In this document: piece by piece, positions 54,257 through 63,700 of the stretch
How the letters are laid out: each line of letters begins with the position of its first letter
Numbering within the stretch: the first letter of the stretch is position 1
Origin: Sporosarcina psychrophila
Lineage (GTDB): Bacteria > Bacillota > Bacilli > Bacillales_A > Planococcaceae
Assembly (NCBI RefSeq): GCF_001590685.1
Contig: NZ_CP014616.1
Location: 2,045,001-2,109,000, forward strand
Length of the DNA stretch: 64,000 nt
Reading direction: 5' to 3'
The notes under the pieces: generated by a model
What the model was told of the DNA's origin: nothing
What the model saw: only the letters and a program-made list of their open reading frames with translations
The model's database searches: none
Translations under genes and position numbers: made by a program

Positions 54257-55189
54257 TTATATGGTGCGAAGGTCAAGCCACTTAATTTCATCTTCTGTTA
54301 AGGATATTTCAGCAGCAGCACTACATGAAAGCATCTCTGCAAGATTTTGTGGTCCGATAATTGCTGCTGTTGGAAATGGTTGATTTAAGACATATGCTAA
54401 GCTGATTTGAATTGTTTCTACATTTTTTTCTTTAGCCAATTGCTCTGCTCTTCGGTAGCGTTCCCAGTTGTCGTCATTGTAGAATACCCGAACTAAGTCC
54501 TCGTTAGATCGGTCTTCTGGTGTAAAACGGCCGGTGAAAAATCCACGTGCTTGTGAAGACCAAGAAAGAATAGGTAGATTTGATTTTTCATGCCAGGCAA
54601 GAATTGAATCGTCGACTGATACACAATCTGACCAATATGGTGACTGTGCTTTTGCTAGGCTTAAGTTAGGACTGCTGAAGGAAAAACCTATTAAACTATG
54701 GCTCTCTGCATAGTCATTTGCTTCTTGAAGGCGCTCAATTGACCAATTAGAACCTCCAAAAGTGCCAATCCTACCTGCTTCTACATGCTCATTTAATATT
54801 TCTAGTATTTCGCCGACATGCACAGTAGGGTCATCACGATGAAGTGCATAGAGCTCAACATAGTCTGTTCTAAGTCTGTCCAAGCTGATTATTAGTTCTT
54901 CACCGATTGCTTTTTTATTTATTTGTGAGCCTTTTCGATTGGGGTGACCACCTTTTGTCAGTAGCAAGACATCGTCACGACGTTTGTTTTCTTCCATCCA
55001 GATACCTATAGCCTGTTCACTTTTTCCACCTGCATAAACAAATGCTGTGTCGAGGATATTTCCACCGATATTTATATAATTTTCTAGTACCTCAGTAACT
55101 TTATCAATAATTTCTGGTGTGAAGTAATCAGTTCCCATTACGAGCCCAGTTATGGTTTTCTCTAGTTTACCAATTTGAATATTCTGCAT
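54257..55189 (-). CDS. Aldo/keto reductase
   Basis: A 310-residue NADPH-dependent (beta/alpha)8 oxidoreductase. The catalytic tetrad is visible: Asp and Tyr in GGNILDTAFVYAGGKSE, Lys in LLLTKGGH and His in VELYALHRDDP. The C-terminal SLAYVLNQPFPTAAIIGPQN carries the cofactor-phosphate region. It reduces aldehydes, ketones or sugar carbonyls in the cytoplasm. It is the second gene of a minus-strand pair with the dehydrogenase at 55207 (17 bases apart), so the two may act on the same keto-sugar. Substrate unknown. Confidence 0.88.
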   Translation of the reverse strand: MQNIQIGKLEKTITGLVMGTDYFTPEIIDKVTEVLENYINIGGNILDTAFVYAGGKSEQAIGIWMEENKRRDDVLLLTKGGHPNRKGSQINKKAIGEELIISLDRLRTDYVELYALHRDDPTVHVGEILEILNEHVEAGRIGTFGGSNWSIERLQEANDYAESHSLIGFSFSSPNLSLAKAQSPYWSDCVSVDDSILAWHEKSNLPILSWSSQARGFFTGRFTPEDRSNEDLVRVFYNDDNWERYRRAEQLAKEKNVETIQISLAYVLNQPFPTAAIIGPQNLAEMLSCSAAAEISLTEDEIKWLDLRTI

Positions 55190-55206
55190 TTTTAATCCCC
55201 CAATCT

Positions 55207-56199
55207 TTATATTATAAGAATTCTTTCTTGTTTTTCTGCGGAAACAAGTGTACCTTTTATTGCTTTTATATTGCTGATTATATCTACATTCGGGAATTTA
55301 ATGGGTTTCCCATCAAGTACACTTTCTGCAAAATTGTCAGCCTGTAATGCATAAGGATTAATATTACCATCAAGGATTTTGTTCGTTTGTCCATCTTTGA
55401 TAATTTCATATGATTGATCTCCAAGGAATGCAGCCTTCATCACGATTCTTCCCTTTGAACCAAGAATCTCGAGCTCATTCCGAAATTCAGCCCACATACT
55501 ACAATCAAATGTCAAGGCAACACCATTAGAAAACTCCATCATTCCAGAAGCCATCATATCGACATTACCATGTTCTGATGAGAAAAAAGCATGAGCAGTT
55601 ACCGCCAAAGGCTCCTCATCTAGCAAGAATCTAGCAGCACTAATAGGATAACAGCCTACATCATAAATTGATCCACCACCCCATTCTTTTGTAAAGCGAA
55701 TGTTACCTGTATCCTCAGCGCCATTAAATGTGAATACAGCATGAATACCCCTTATATCTCCAATTTCACCATTTTTAATCCGAATTTTAATATCTTCATA
55801 TCGTTTTTGATGGCGATACATAAATGCTTCTGCTAGAATAACACCTGCTTTTGTACAAGCATCTACCATTTCTTTCGCTTCTGTTTCATCTAATGCAATT
55901 GGCTTTTCACATAAAATATGCTTTCCAGCCTTAGCGGCTTTAAGTGTCCACTCTTTATGTAAGTGATTTGGAAGAGGAATGTACACTGCATCAATTGAGG
56001 GATCATTTAGTAATTCTTCATAGCTACCATATGCTTTTTGAATTCCTAATTCATCAGCATAAGCTTGAGCATTTTCCAAAGAGCGGCTTGCAACTGCCGC
56101 GACTACATTTCTTTTTGACTCCTGTATACCCGGGATTACAGACCGCTTTCCAATACTTGCTGTGCTCATAATGCCCCACCGAACTTTTCTTTCTGCCAT
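55207..56199 (-). CDS. Gfo/Idh/MocA oxidoreductase (minus strand, with AKR)
   Basis: A 330-residue dehydrogenase of the glucose-fructose oxidoreductase/dihydrodiol dehydrogenase branch: RWGIMSTASIGKRSVIPGI (Rossmann), LCEKPIALD (EKP) and GGGSIYDVGCYPISAARFLL, the DxGxY form. The typical AEAFMYRHQKRYEDIK follows the EKP helix. GGAGGCG precedes the ATG on the minus strand. It pairs with the downstream aldo/keto reductase as an operon. It differs from the DxGxH enzymes of clusters I-III and may be an ordinary pentose or hexose dehydrogenase. Confidence 0.88.
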   Translation of the reverse strand: MAERKVRWGIMSTASIGKRSVIPGIQESKRNVVAAVASRSLENAQAYADELGIQKAYGSYEELLNDPSIDAVYIPLPNHLHKEWTLKAAKAGKHILCEKPIALDETEAKEMVDACTKAGVILAEAFMYRHQKRYEDIKIRIKNGEIGDIRGIHAVFTFNGAEDTGNIRFTKEWGGGSIYDVGCYPISAARFLLDEEPLAVTAHAFFSSEHGNVDMMASGMMEFSNGVALTFDCSMWAEFRNELEILGSKGRIVMKAAFLGDQSYEIIKDGQTNKILDGNINPYALQADNFAESVLDGKPIKFPNVDIISNIKAIKGTLVSAEKQERILII

Positions 56200-56429
56200 T
56201 ATTTAACGCCTCCTCAGATTAAAAATAGTATAACATTAGTATTATGAAATGAAAGAGAGAATACATTAAATATTCCGGTTATATTTTTCGGAGATAACTC
56301 CACAATGAATAATCTTGTTTATACAATTAATTGTTGTTTGTTATAAATTGAATATTGTGAAATTGTTGGTATAGTTGAGTAGGTTAAAAAATATTGTCAT
56401 GTTGTTGCTATGCAAGAGGGGGATAGATT

Positions 56430-57286
56430 ATGTCGGTACATAAATGGTGTAAAGTATTGATTGTTGACGACGAACTGCTAATTAGAAAGGGAATTAAACA
56501 TTCTATTAATTGGGAGAAAGAGGGCTTTCAAATTATCGGTGAAGCAACGAATGGGGAAGAGGCACTTGATTTAATTGAAACTTTTCGACCACATATAGTA
56601 ATAACAGACATGGTGATGCCGGTTATGGATGGAGTAGAATTGCCAAAGCAATCAAGGAGGATTATCCACAAATTGAAATTATTATCTTGAGCAGCTTTGG
56701 AGATTTTGATTATGTCCGTTCTACATTTCAGCTTGGTATATCCGATTATATACTTAAACCACAATTGGAAGGCGCTGACCTATTAAAGGCGCTTAAACAA
56801 GCAGCGCATAAGATTCCAGAAGTTGTATTAGTTGATAATTGTGGTGAGGATGTGACAGTTTCGCTTGAGAGTATGATAGATAGAGTGATGACCGGCTTTG
56901 GATTAGACGAAGATCCGGGACTTATAAGGAACATTTTTTCACACAGTCACTTCTGTTTACTTGGGATCGACATTAGAGCTCACATAAATCATAAAAAAAG
57001 TGTAATTTGGCCATTAATTGTGGAAATTGAAGGAAGAGTGAAAAGTGATTTTACGCATATTGAAATACATCGATTACCCGTCACTCAAAACATTATGGCT
57101 TTTATGTTTAATTTTGAACTGAATCAATTACAAACAGTTAAGGAATTTATTAAGATGATTTCTATGTCACTTACTTTTATTGATACTAAAGTTGGCTGGG
57201 CATTAACAGAGCCTTTCACTGAATTTCTTGATTTAAAGCAAGTTTATCAAAATTCTGCTCGACGTACTGGTCATAAAATGTATTAA
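56430..57286 (+). pseudogene. YesN-like AraC response regulator, frameshifted and truncated
   Basis: The receiver domain begins KVLIVDDELLIRKGIKHSI, with acidic Asp pair and phospho-acceptor in HIVITDMVMPVMDG. A single-base loss near 56641 shifts the frame, after which EDYPQIEIIILSSFGDFDY and ISDYILKPQ (conserved Lys) continue. The protein then runs to 57286 and stops without the C-terminal AraC helix-turn-helix expected for YesN. No partner histidine kinase is adjacent. It once probably controlled the GH2/ABC genes downstream and is now inactive as a DNA-binding regulator. Confidence 0.85.
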
Positions 57287-57643
57287 CGTCGAATTAGCCA
57301 GTAAGTGCCGGAAGCAACTCCGCCCATGGGCGCCACCTAACGGAGAAAAGCAACGTTAATTTGGCAAACCACTCAACTATGAACAACGAAAAGCGCATAC
57401 CTATTTAGAATTGGATGATACAATTTATTTATGAGGTGAATATGTAATCCAACTGTGAGTTCCGGAAGAAAAATGGAAGATCTATAGCTGTTTGTCTCGA
57501 AATGGATCACTAAAAATACATTTCGTCCAAATGAAAAATTGAACTTTTGAGAGGGGCGAAGTCTTAGATTATAGAGGGTTATCAGTTTATTTGGAATAGT
57601 CTCTACTGAAATGCTTGATTTATTACTGGTATTTATGTAATAT
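57287..57643. other. Decayed region with a GC-rich palindrome
   Basis: No intact gene. CGCCCATGGGCG (57321-57332) is a perfect 12-base palindrome flanked by CTCCG / CGGAG arms. From about 57355 to 57547 a frame interrupted by stops reads like eroded coding sequence (for example EQRKAHTYLELDDTIYL), possibly the lost end of the upstream regulator or another dead gene. Confidence 0.45.
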
Positions 57644-57673
57644 TGACACCAATCAATTGAAAGCGCTTTAACG
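57644..57673 (+). promoter_or_regulatory. Promoter region with cre-like site before the GH2 gene
   Basis: TTGACA at 57644-57649, and TGAAAGCGCTTTAA at 57660-57673. The latter matches the cre consensus at all but one position and contains the perfect palindrome AAAGCGCTTT. It overlaps the place of the -10 box (TTTAAC), so catabolite repression of the GH2 gene is likely. Confidence 0.55.
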
Positions 57674-57762
57674 AGCTTTTTTAATTGACTTTTTAGGGGG
57701 GATGCGTGCGGGAAATATTAAGTGAAGTATTATAAATACAGAATAAAGGGGAGAAATACACG

Positions 57763-59598
57763 ATGCGCCAAGAATATCCAAGACCACAATTGAAACGAAA
57801 TGAATGGAAAAATCTTAATGGTGTTTGGCAATTTGAATTTGATGACGAAAATAAAGGAATGCAATTAGATTGGCACAAAAATTCATATACTTTAGGAAAA
57901 AAAATTAATGTTCCTTTTGCTTATCAGACTGAGTTAAGCGAAATTAATGACCTATCTTTTCATGACTGGGTTTGGTATAGTCGTCAATTTACTGTTCCAG
58001 TTAGTTGGGAAAATAAACAGGTGATTCTTCACTTCGGGGCTGTCGATTATCGGGCATGGGTTTATGTAAATGGGGAGTTAGTTGGATTTCATGAAGGAGG
58101 ACACGTTGCTTTTTCATTTGATGTTACAGATTACCTTAATTGGACGAATGAAACAGTTACATTAAGAGTTGAGGATCCTTCAACAGAAGAAACGATTCCA
58201 CGAGGAAAGCAGTTTTGGCAAGAAGAGTCAGAAGCAATTTGGTATACTCGTACGACGGGAATATGGCAGACAGTGTGGTTAGAAGCGTTACATCCTACCC
58301 ACCTTTGCAACCTTCGATTTACACCAGATATTGACTTTGGGGATATTCATGTTGAATTTGAGGTAGAAGGTGAACACCATGGGAAGCAAGTAGAAATTGA
58401 AATTTCATTTGATAATAAAGTGATTGTAAATGATGTAATTTCAATTTATGAAAAAAATAATAAACGTTCCATTAATATTTTTAATCAAAAAATATTTAGA
58501 ACAAGCTTCCACAATGAAGGTTGGTGTTGGACACCTGAAAATCCAAGTTTGTTTGATATTAATCTTAAAGTGAAAAATGGTGATAAAACTTTAGATGAAG
58601 TCGAATCATATTTTGGAATGCGTAAAATTCATACAGAGAACGGCATGTTCTATTTAAATAATAAACCTTATTATCAAAAGTTGGTATTGGATCAAGGATA
58701 CTGGCCAGAAGGATTGCTAACTGCTCCATCTGATGAGGCATTTAAATTAGATATTGAACTTACAAAAAAAATGGGCTTTAATGGTTGTCGTAAACATCAA
58801 AAAGTAGAGGATCCCCGTTTTCTTTACTGGGCGGATAAGTTAGGTCTTTTAGTGTGGGGAGAATGCGCTTCATCAGTCTCTTATAGTGAAAAAGCAGCTT
58901 CTCGTCTAACAACTGAGTGGATTGAAATTATTGAAAGAGACTATAATCATCCATCTATTGTTGCTTGGGTTCCACTTAATGAAAGTTGGGGCATACCGAA
59001 TGTTAAAAGTAATAATCAGCAACAAAATCACTCATTAGCTATGTATCATCTGCTTAAGTCACTTGATACAACTCGTTTGGTGATTTCAAATGATGGTTGG
59101 GAGATGACAAGAACAGATATTTGTGCCATTCATAATTATAATCACGGTGGAAAAGATGAACTTCGGAAACAAGAGTATTTCAAAGAAACCATCGTATCCA
59201 AGGAAAATATTCTTCAATCGCAATCAGCCAAACGAAGCGTTTATGCAGATGGATTTGAGTATAATGGGGAACCGATTATGTTGACTGAATTTGGTGGAAT
59301 TGGTTATAAAATGGGTGAAATTGATGGGTGGGGATATACATCCGTCAGTGGAACTGAAGAGCTATTGAATGATTATAAACGGGTATTGGAACATGTATAC
59401 AATTCAAACGTACTACACGGCTATTGCTACACGCAATTAACAGATGTTGAACAAGAAATTAATGGATTATTGACTTATGATCGGCAACCAAAGTGCGAGT
59501 TAAAGGAAATAAAAAATATTAATGAGCAATGGCATCCAGACACAATTAAATATGAAGAAGTGAGCAAGAAGAAAAGGGAGTTTCAGAAAGGTAAGTAA
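57763..59598 (+). CDS. Glycoside hydrolase family 2 protein
   Basis: A 611-residue GH2 enzyme. The N-terminal jelly-roll domain (about 1-180) begins YPRPQLKRNEWKNLNGVWQF, then an immunoglobulin-like domain to about residue 290, then the TIM barrel. The acid/base is Glu407 in VPLNESWG and the nucleophile Glu509 in LTEFGGIGY. It has no signal peptide, so it is cytoplasmic and acts on imported sugars. The family includes beta-galactosidases, beta-mannosidases, beta-glucuronidases and alpha-arabinopyranosidases, and the exact specificity is not clear. It precedes an ABC transporter that may bring in its substrate. Confidence 0.9.
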   Translation: MRQEYPRPQLKRNEWKNLNGVWQFEFDDENKGMQLDWHKNSYTLGKKINVPFAYQTELSEINDLSFHDWVWYSRQFTVPVSWENKQVILHFGAVDYRAWVYVNGELVGFHEGGHVAFSFDVTDYLNWTNETVTLRVEDPSTEETIPRGKQFWQEESEAIWYTRTTGIWQTVWLEALHPTHLCNLRFTPDIDFGDIHVEFEVEGEHHGKQVEIEISFDNKVIVNDVISIYEKNNKRSINIFNQKIFRTSFHNEGWCWTPENPSLFDINLKVKNGDKTLDEVESYFGMRKIHTENGMFYLNNKPYYQKLVLDQGYWPEGLLTAPSDEAFKLDIELTKKMGFNGCRKHQKVEDPRFLYWADKLGLLVWGECASSVSYSEKAASRLTTEWIEIIERDYNHPSIVAWVPLNESWGIPNVKSNNQQQNHSLAMYHLLKSLDTTRLVISNDGWEMTRTDICAIHNYNHGGKDELRKQEYFKETIVSKENILQSQSAKRSVYADGFEYNGEPIMLTEFGGIGYKMGEIDGWGYTSVSGTEELLNDYKRVLEHVYNSNVLHGYCYTQLTDVEQEINGLLTYDRQPKCELKEIKNINEQWHPDTIKYEEVSKKKREFQKGK

Positions 59599-59786
59599 TT
59601 TTGAATAAGGTCATGCAAATTTGAAAAATTCATTTGTTTTCACTTATCAAAAAAGAGAGGATATTAAAGTTGTTAGATGATCCAGCTAGAAAGAGGAATA
59701 ATTTTAAAAAGTGTCACAAAATAAAGTAATCCTGAATTAGTTATGGAGTTTCATTTGTAAGTTTTGATTTGGTTTTAATAATTTTA

Positions 59787-59815
59787 TTGACAAAATAGTC
59801 AGTGAAGTCTATGAT
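59787..59815 (+). promoter_or_regulatory. Strong SigA promoter for the third ABC transporter
   Basis: TTGACA at 59787-59792, a 17-base spacer and TATGAT at 59810-59815. The 380-base gap from 59599 to 59978 holds this promoter and the inverted repeat at 59834 but no gene. Confidence 0.75.
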
Positions 59816-59833
59816 TATAGTTAATTAGACGAC

Positions 59834-59860
59834 AAGTTAATTAATTAATTTAATTAACTT
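59834..59860 (+). promoter_or_regulatory. Inverted repeat downstream of the promoter
   Basis: AAGTTAATTAA (59834-59844) and TTAATTAACTT (59850-59860) are perfect 11-base arms with a five-base spacer, starting 19 bases after the -10 box. This is a good position for a repressor. Confidence 0.55.
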
Positions 59861-59978
59861 CTAAAAATTAATTGGAGACGTTATCGAGTAAGATCTTTTA
59901 TATCTATAAAACACTATGAAAGGAATAGTGCTGTTTAAGAAATGTTATATGAATATACTATAAGAGGAGGGATTAATA

Positions 59979-61253
59979 ATGAAAAAGTGGTTAACACTGC
60001 TTATGACTTTAGTGTTAGTTACAATTATGTTGGGTGCATGCTCCGAAGAATCAAGTAAAGGAGCAAAGGTACCAGAAGGTGCAACGGAGGTTGTTTTATG
60101 GAATCTATTTGGTGGAGGAGATGCAGACTATTTCCAAGAAGTTGTTGATAAGTATAATGACAGTCAAACAGATATATTTGTAAATAACATTATGCAGGAG
60201 AATGCAGAGTATTATACGAAATTACTTACAAGTATTGGTGCGGGTAAAGGTCCTGATGTAGCAATTGCTCATACTCATGTAATACCTGAGCTAGTGAGCC
60301 AGGGGCTTATAACAGAATTAGATAGTTTTACTTCGAATTGGGAGGGCTTTAATCAAAACATTCTAGATGCAACAGTCTATGATGGTTTGCACTATGCTAT
60401 ACCACTGGATACTCATGCACAAATTATGTATATAAATAATAAGCTTGTGGCTGAAGCAGGGCTTTTGAATGATGATGGTTCGATTAAGATGGAAGAAACT
60501 CCAGAGGGATTTATTGACTTCTTTTCAATCCTAAAAGAGAAACTACCAAAAGATAAAATACCATTAGCTTTTTCGAATAATGGATCTGATCCTTATTGGA
60601 TGTGGTGGGCATTTTATACCCAAATGGGCGGTGAAGCTATATTAACGGATGATATTGATAATCCGAAATATGCCCTTGATTTGGACAAAGCTATTAAGGC
60701 AGCGGACTATATTAAAGATCTTTATCAAGAACATAAGGTAATTCCATTGAATTTGGCGGATTTCTATTCAGACTTCCAAACAGGAAATGCTGCTGCTATG
60801 AGTACAGGTGTCTGGGCGACTGGTATCTGGGAATCTACAGATGGTCTTGACTTTACGCCAATCGCAACCCCAACTATTTTTGAGAAAGAGGGAGCTTGGG
60901 GAGATTCGCATACATTAGTATTACCTTATTATAATAAGGCGGATCAAGAAGTACAAAAAGCAGCTGTTGAATTTATGGAGTTTGCAGCTGATAATGGCGC
61001 TATATGGGCTAAAGCGGGTCACATCCCATCTAAAACAACAGTTATAGAATCAGATGAATTTAATAAACTTCCTTATAGAAGTAATTATGCCGAGGTAGCT
61101 AATTACGTAAACTTTGCAGATCGTACTATTTATGCACGTGGTGTTCAAGATATCGTTATTCGTAACCTTGATTTGTTATGGGCCGGGGATGCTACAGCGG
61201 AAGATGTATTCTCTACTGTTGAAAAAGAGGTAAAAGATTTAATAGGAGAATAA
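59979..61253 (+). CDS. Sugar ABC transporter binding lipoprotein (third system)
   Basis: A 424-residue family 1 solute-binding lipoprotein with signal residues 1-20, lipobox LGAC and Cys21. Body motifs are VVLWNLFGGGDADYFQEVV, KGPDVAIAHTHVIPEL, AIPLDTHAQIMYINNKL and DPYWMWWAFYTQMGGEA. AGAGGAGGG precedes the ATG. It is not closely similar to the cluster I or III binding proteins. It is followed by two permeases after a possible hairpin and preceded by the GH2 gene. No ATPase is encoded nearby. Confidence 0.9.
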   Translation: MKKWLTLLMTLVLVTIMLGACSEESSKGAKVPEGATEVVLWNLFGGGDADYFQEVVDKYNDSQTDIFVNNIMQENAEYYTKLLTSIGAGKGPDVAIAHTHVIPELVSQGLITELDSFTSNWEGFNQNILDATVYDGLHYAIPLDTHAQIMYINNKLVAEAGLLNDDGSIKMEETPEGFIDFFSILKEKLPKDKIPLAFSNNGSDPYWMWWAFYTQMGGEAILTDDIDNPKYALDLDKAIKAADYIKDLYQEHKVIPLNLADFYSDFQTGNAAAMSTGVWATGIWESTDGLDFTPIATPTIFEKEGAWGDSHTLVLPYYNKADQEVQKAAVEFMEFAADNGAIWAKAGHIPSKTTVIESDEFNKLPYRSNYAEVANYVNFADRTIYARGVQDIVIRNLDLLWAGDATAEDVFSTVEKEVKDLIGE

Positions 61254-61282
61254 CTTTTCTAGTTAGAGAATTGAACTATCAG

Positions 61283-61360
61283 AGTCTGACCTCCAAATAG
61301 TTAGTTGAAACAATAGCACAATAAGTAGCGTTTTGATTATTGAGTATTGGGGGTCAGACT
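61283..61360 (+). promoter_or_regulatory. Inverted repeat between binding-protein and permease genes
   Basis: AGTCTGACCTCCAA (61283-61296) pairs with TTGGGGGTCAGACT (61347-61360) with a single mismatch across 50 bases. It may be a stabilising mRNA structure like that at 11790, although paired GTCTGACC ends also occur at the tips of some small mobile elements. Confidence 0.5.
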
Positions 61361-61415
61361 AAATGATTTGAGGATAGTTTTATTTTATTCTTCAATACAC
61401 AAGGAGGGCTTATTC

Positions 61416-62288
61416 ATGAAGAAAAAGCTATGGGCACAAGATTTGAAGGCAATTCCCTTTTTATTGCCCTTTTTTATTGCATACTTAGTATTTACTATTT
61501 TTCCGATATTCAAAGGTTTGGAAATGAGTCTTTATGACTGGACCTTAATTAGGAAACTAGAGTTCGTCGGACTTGATAACTATCAAAAAATGCTAGGAGA
61601 TCCTCACTTTTGGAAAACACTGTGGAATACGACACTATTTGTTATATTAACAACACCAGCAATGCTCATACTTTCCTTAGTTCTTGCCCTATTAGCAAAT
61701 ATGAAATCAAAATTCACTACATTTCTTAGAGGTTCATACTTTATTCCAAGCATTTTATCAGTTTCGGTTATTTCGTTTCTCGCTATTTTCATGCTTCAAC
61801 CATATAACGGATTAATCAATACAGTTCTACATACTATAGGAATTGAAGCAGAACCATTTTGGATGGCAGATAAAGCACTCGCTTGGCTTACTATTGTAAT
61901 AGTAACGCTATGGTGGTCAGTCGGGTTTAATATGATTTTATTCCTTGCAGGATTACAGGATATACCGGAATCTCTATATGAAGCAAGTGAAATAGATGGT
62001 GCTACAGGATGGGAGAAATTCCGTTATATTACATTGCCACAACTAAGGCCAATAGGGAAAATAATACTATTACTACAAATTCTTGCCTCGTATAAGGTGT
62101 TTGCACAAATATTATTAATAACAGGTGGAGGGCCAGGCGGAGGTACAAGGCCAATTATACAATATATTTATGAAGTCGGCTTTAGGCAAAATAATTTAGG
62201 CTATGCTGCTGCTATGTCGTATGCTTTGTTCTTTATCTTATTAATACTTTCTGTCATTCAACTTAGGAATCAGAAGGAGGAGAGATGA
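61416..62288 (+). CDS. Sugar ABC transporter permease, MalF-type (third system)
   Basis: A 290-residue permease with six membrane segments and EAA loop YEASEIDGATGWEKFRYI. The frame is open from 61347, but AAGGAGG at 61401 fixes the ATG at 61416. GGGPGGGTRPIIQYIYEVGF is the family's periplasmic loop. Its stop lies one base before the next permease's ATG, so translation is coupled. Confidence 0.9.
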   Translation: MKKKLWAQDLKAIPFLLPFFIAYLVFTIFPIFKGLEMSLYDWTLIRKLEFVGLDNYQKMLGDPHFWKTLWNTTLFVILTTPAMLILSLVLALLANMKSKFTTFLRGSYFIPSILSVSVISFLAIFMLQPYNGLINTVLHTIGIEAEPFWMADKALAWLTIVIVTLWWSVGFNMILFLAGLQDIPESLYEASEIDGATGWEKFRYITLPQLRPIGKIILLLQILASYKVFAQILLITGGGPGGGTRPIIQYIYEVGFRQNNLGYAAAMSYALFFILLILSVIQLRNQKEER

Positions 62289-62289
62289 A

Positions 62290-63135
62290 ATGAAAAAATC
62301 TAAATACTTAAAACGAAATCGTGATCCATATCATGGTATTAAAGTAACTTTAGGCATAATTATTGCAATTTTATTTGTGGCGCCAATCATCTGGATGATA
62401 TTTGTTTCGATAAAGCCAGATGGTTTTACAACTACACAACCGCTAGCCTGGTTTTTACCACCATTTACTTTTTCAAACTACACAAATTTATTATTTGATA
62501 GTCTTATTTTACGATGGACGCTTAACAGTTTTGTTATTGCATTAATCACAACAATCTTAACGTTAATAATAACATCCCTAGCCGCATTTGCTTTATCACA
62601 AATGCAATTTCGATTTAAGAAGACCATTTTTATCTTCTTCTTAATAGGTCTAATGATCCCCGGTGAAGCAACAATTATACCGCTTTATGAAATTGTGAAA
62701 AGTTTAAATTTATTAGATAGTTATCCGGGTCTCATTTTGCCAATGATTGCTTCACCACTTGGCGTCATTATATTAAAGAGCTTTTTTGATGGCGTACCAA
62801 AAGAAGTAATTGAAAGTGCAATAATAGATGGTTGCTCGAAATTTAAACTTTATTACAAAATTGTTTTACCATTAGCTAAACCGGCATTGGCTGCTATAGG
62901 TATATTCACATTTATTGGATCATGGAATAACTTCTTATGGCCATTTTTATCAGTACTATCTGAATCTTTATATACACTGCCAATCGGAATTCCATTGTTC
63001 AATTCCGCTTATACAACAGCATACGTACTTCCAATGGCTGCTAATGCTATTGCTTCAATTCCAGTGATAATTATATTTTTGATATTTGAAAAACAAATAG
63101 TACAAGGAATAAGCTTTAGTGGAATTAAAGGTTAA
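62290..63135 (+). CDS. Sugar ABC transporter permease, MalG-type (third system)
   Basis: A 281-residue permease with six membrane segments, EAA loop IESAIIDGCSKFKLYY and C-terminal KQIVQGISFSGIKG. AGGAGGAG lies inside the end of the previous gene. It closes the last intact operon in the window. No terminator with a plus-strand U-tract was found before the IS relic that follows. Confidence 0.9.
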   Translation: MKKSKYLKRNRDPYHGIKVTLGIIIAILFVAPIIWMIFVSIKPDGFTTTQPLAWFLPPFTFSNYTNLLFDSLILRWTLNSFVIALITTILTLIITSLAAFALSQMQFRFKKTIFIFFLIGLMIPGEATIIPLYEIVKSLNLLDSYPGLILPMIASPLGVIILKSFFDGVPKEVIESAIIDGCSKFKLYYKIVLPLAKPALAAIGIFTFIGSWNNFLWPFLSVLSESLYTLPIGIPLFNSAYTTAYVLPMAANAIASIPVIIIFLIFEKQIVQGISFSGIKG

Positions 63136-63152
63136 TAGAATAGAGCAAATAT

Positions 63153-63700
63153 AAAAAAGTCCCCCTCTTGTAAAATGAAAGTAGAACCAATCAAATACAA
63201 GAGGGGAAATCTCTAATGAAAAGGAATAACGGACTTCCGAATTTGATTTAATAACTTTGTCCTAAGAATGCTGTTGGCGATGAGTGTGTGGCATACAAAA
63301 TGTACTTGATGATATTGGAAAAGTTGTAGACTTACCTAAATTCAATTGTTCGATATTATTCGAAAAACTGAAGATTTTCACTTGATTAAACAATTGTTCA
63401 ATCATATCGTGTCAAAATGCAATCGTGGGACTTTACATAAAATCAAGATTCTAAATGAGCTTTTTAATAATTGATTCCATCACAATAACGGTCAGAAAAC
63501 TCCGTGAACCACTTGGAGCTCTATCATGGCGAATGTTCGGATATCAAGTTGTGGGGCAGTCATTCTCAATAAATCAAGATATCTTTACGTGTCATCGAAA
63601 GCACAGGGCTGAAACACGATGGCGCACAATAGGTGAAGAATGGTGGATTCACTCCTTTTGCTTGCTGAGAACAAAGGCGATTTTCCCGAATTAGGGGAAT
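63153..63700 (+). mobile_element. IS4-type transposase relic
   Basis: After an inverted repeat CCCCTCTTGTA / TACAAGAGGGG (63162-63172 and 63196-63206), near the left end, a short start MKRNNGLPN is followed by eroded sequence in several frames. About 63455-63570 reads IIDSITITV in one frame and LYHGECSDIKL in another, matching the DSTTITV...LYHGERSGIKL region of Bacillales IS4-family transposases. Stops and frameshifts are frequent. The element is dead and its right end was not found. Confidence 0.6.

Noticed and set aside
57703..57726. Seven-codon leader peptide ahead of the GH2 gene
   Set aside because: The AGGGGGG run abuts the ATG with no spacing, so initiation there is unlikely.
63162..63206. 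Hairpin after the last permease as the operon terminator
   Set aside because: There is no U-tract on the plus strand. It fits better as the internal repeat at the end of the IS4-type relic.
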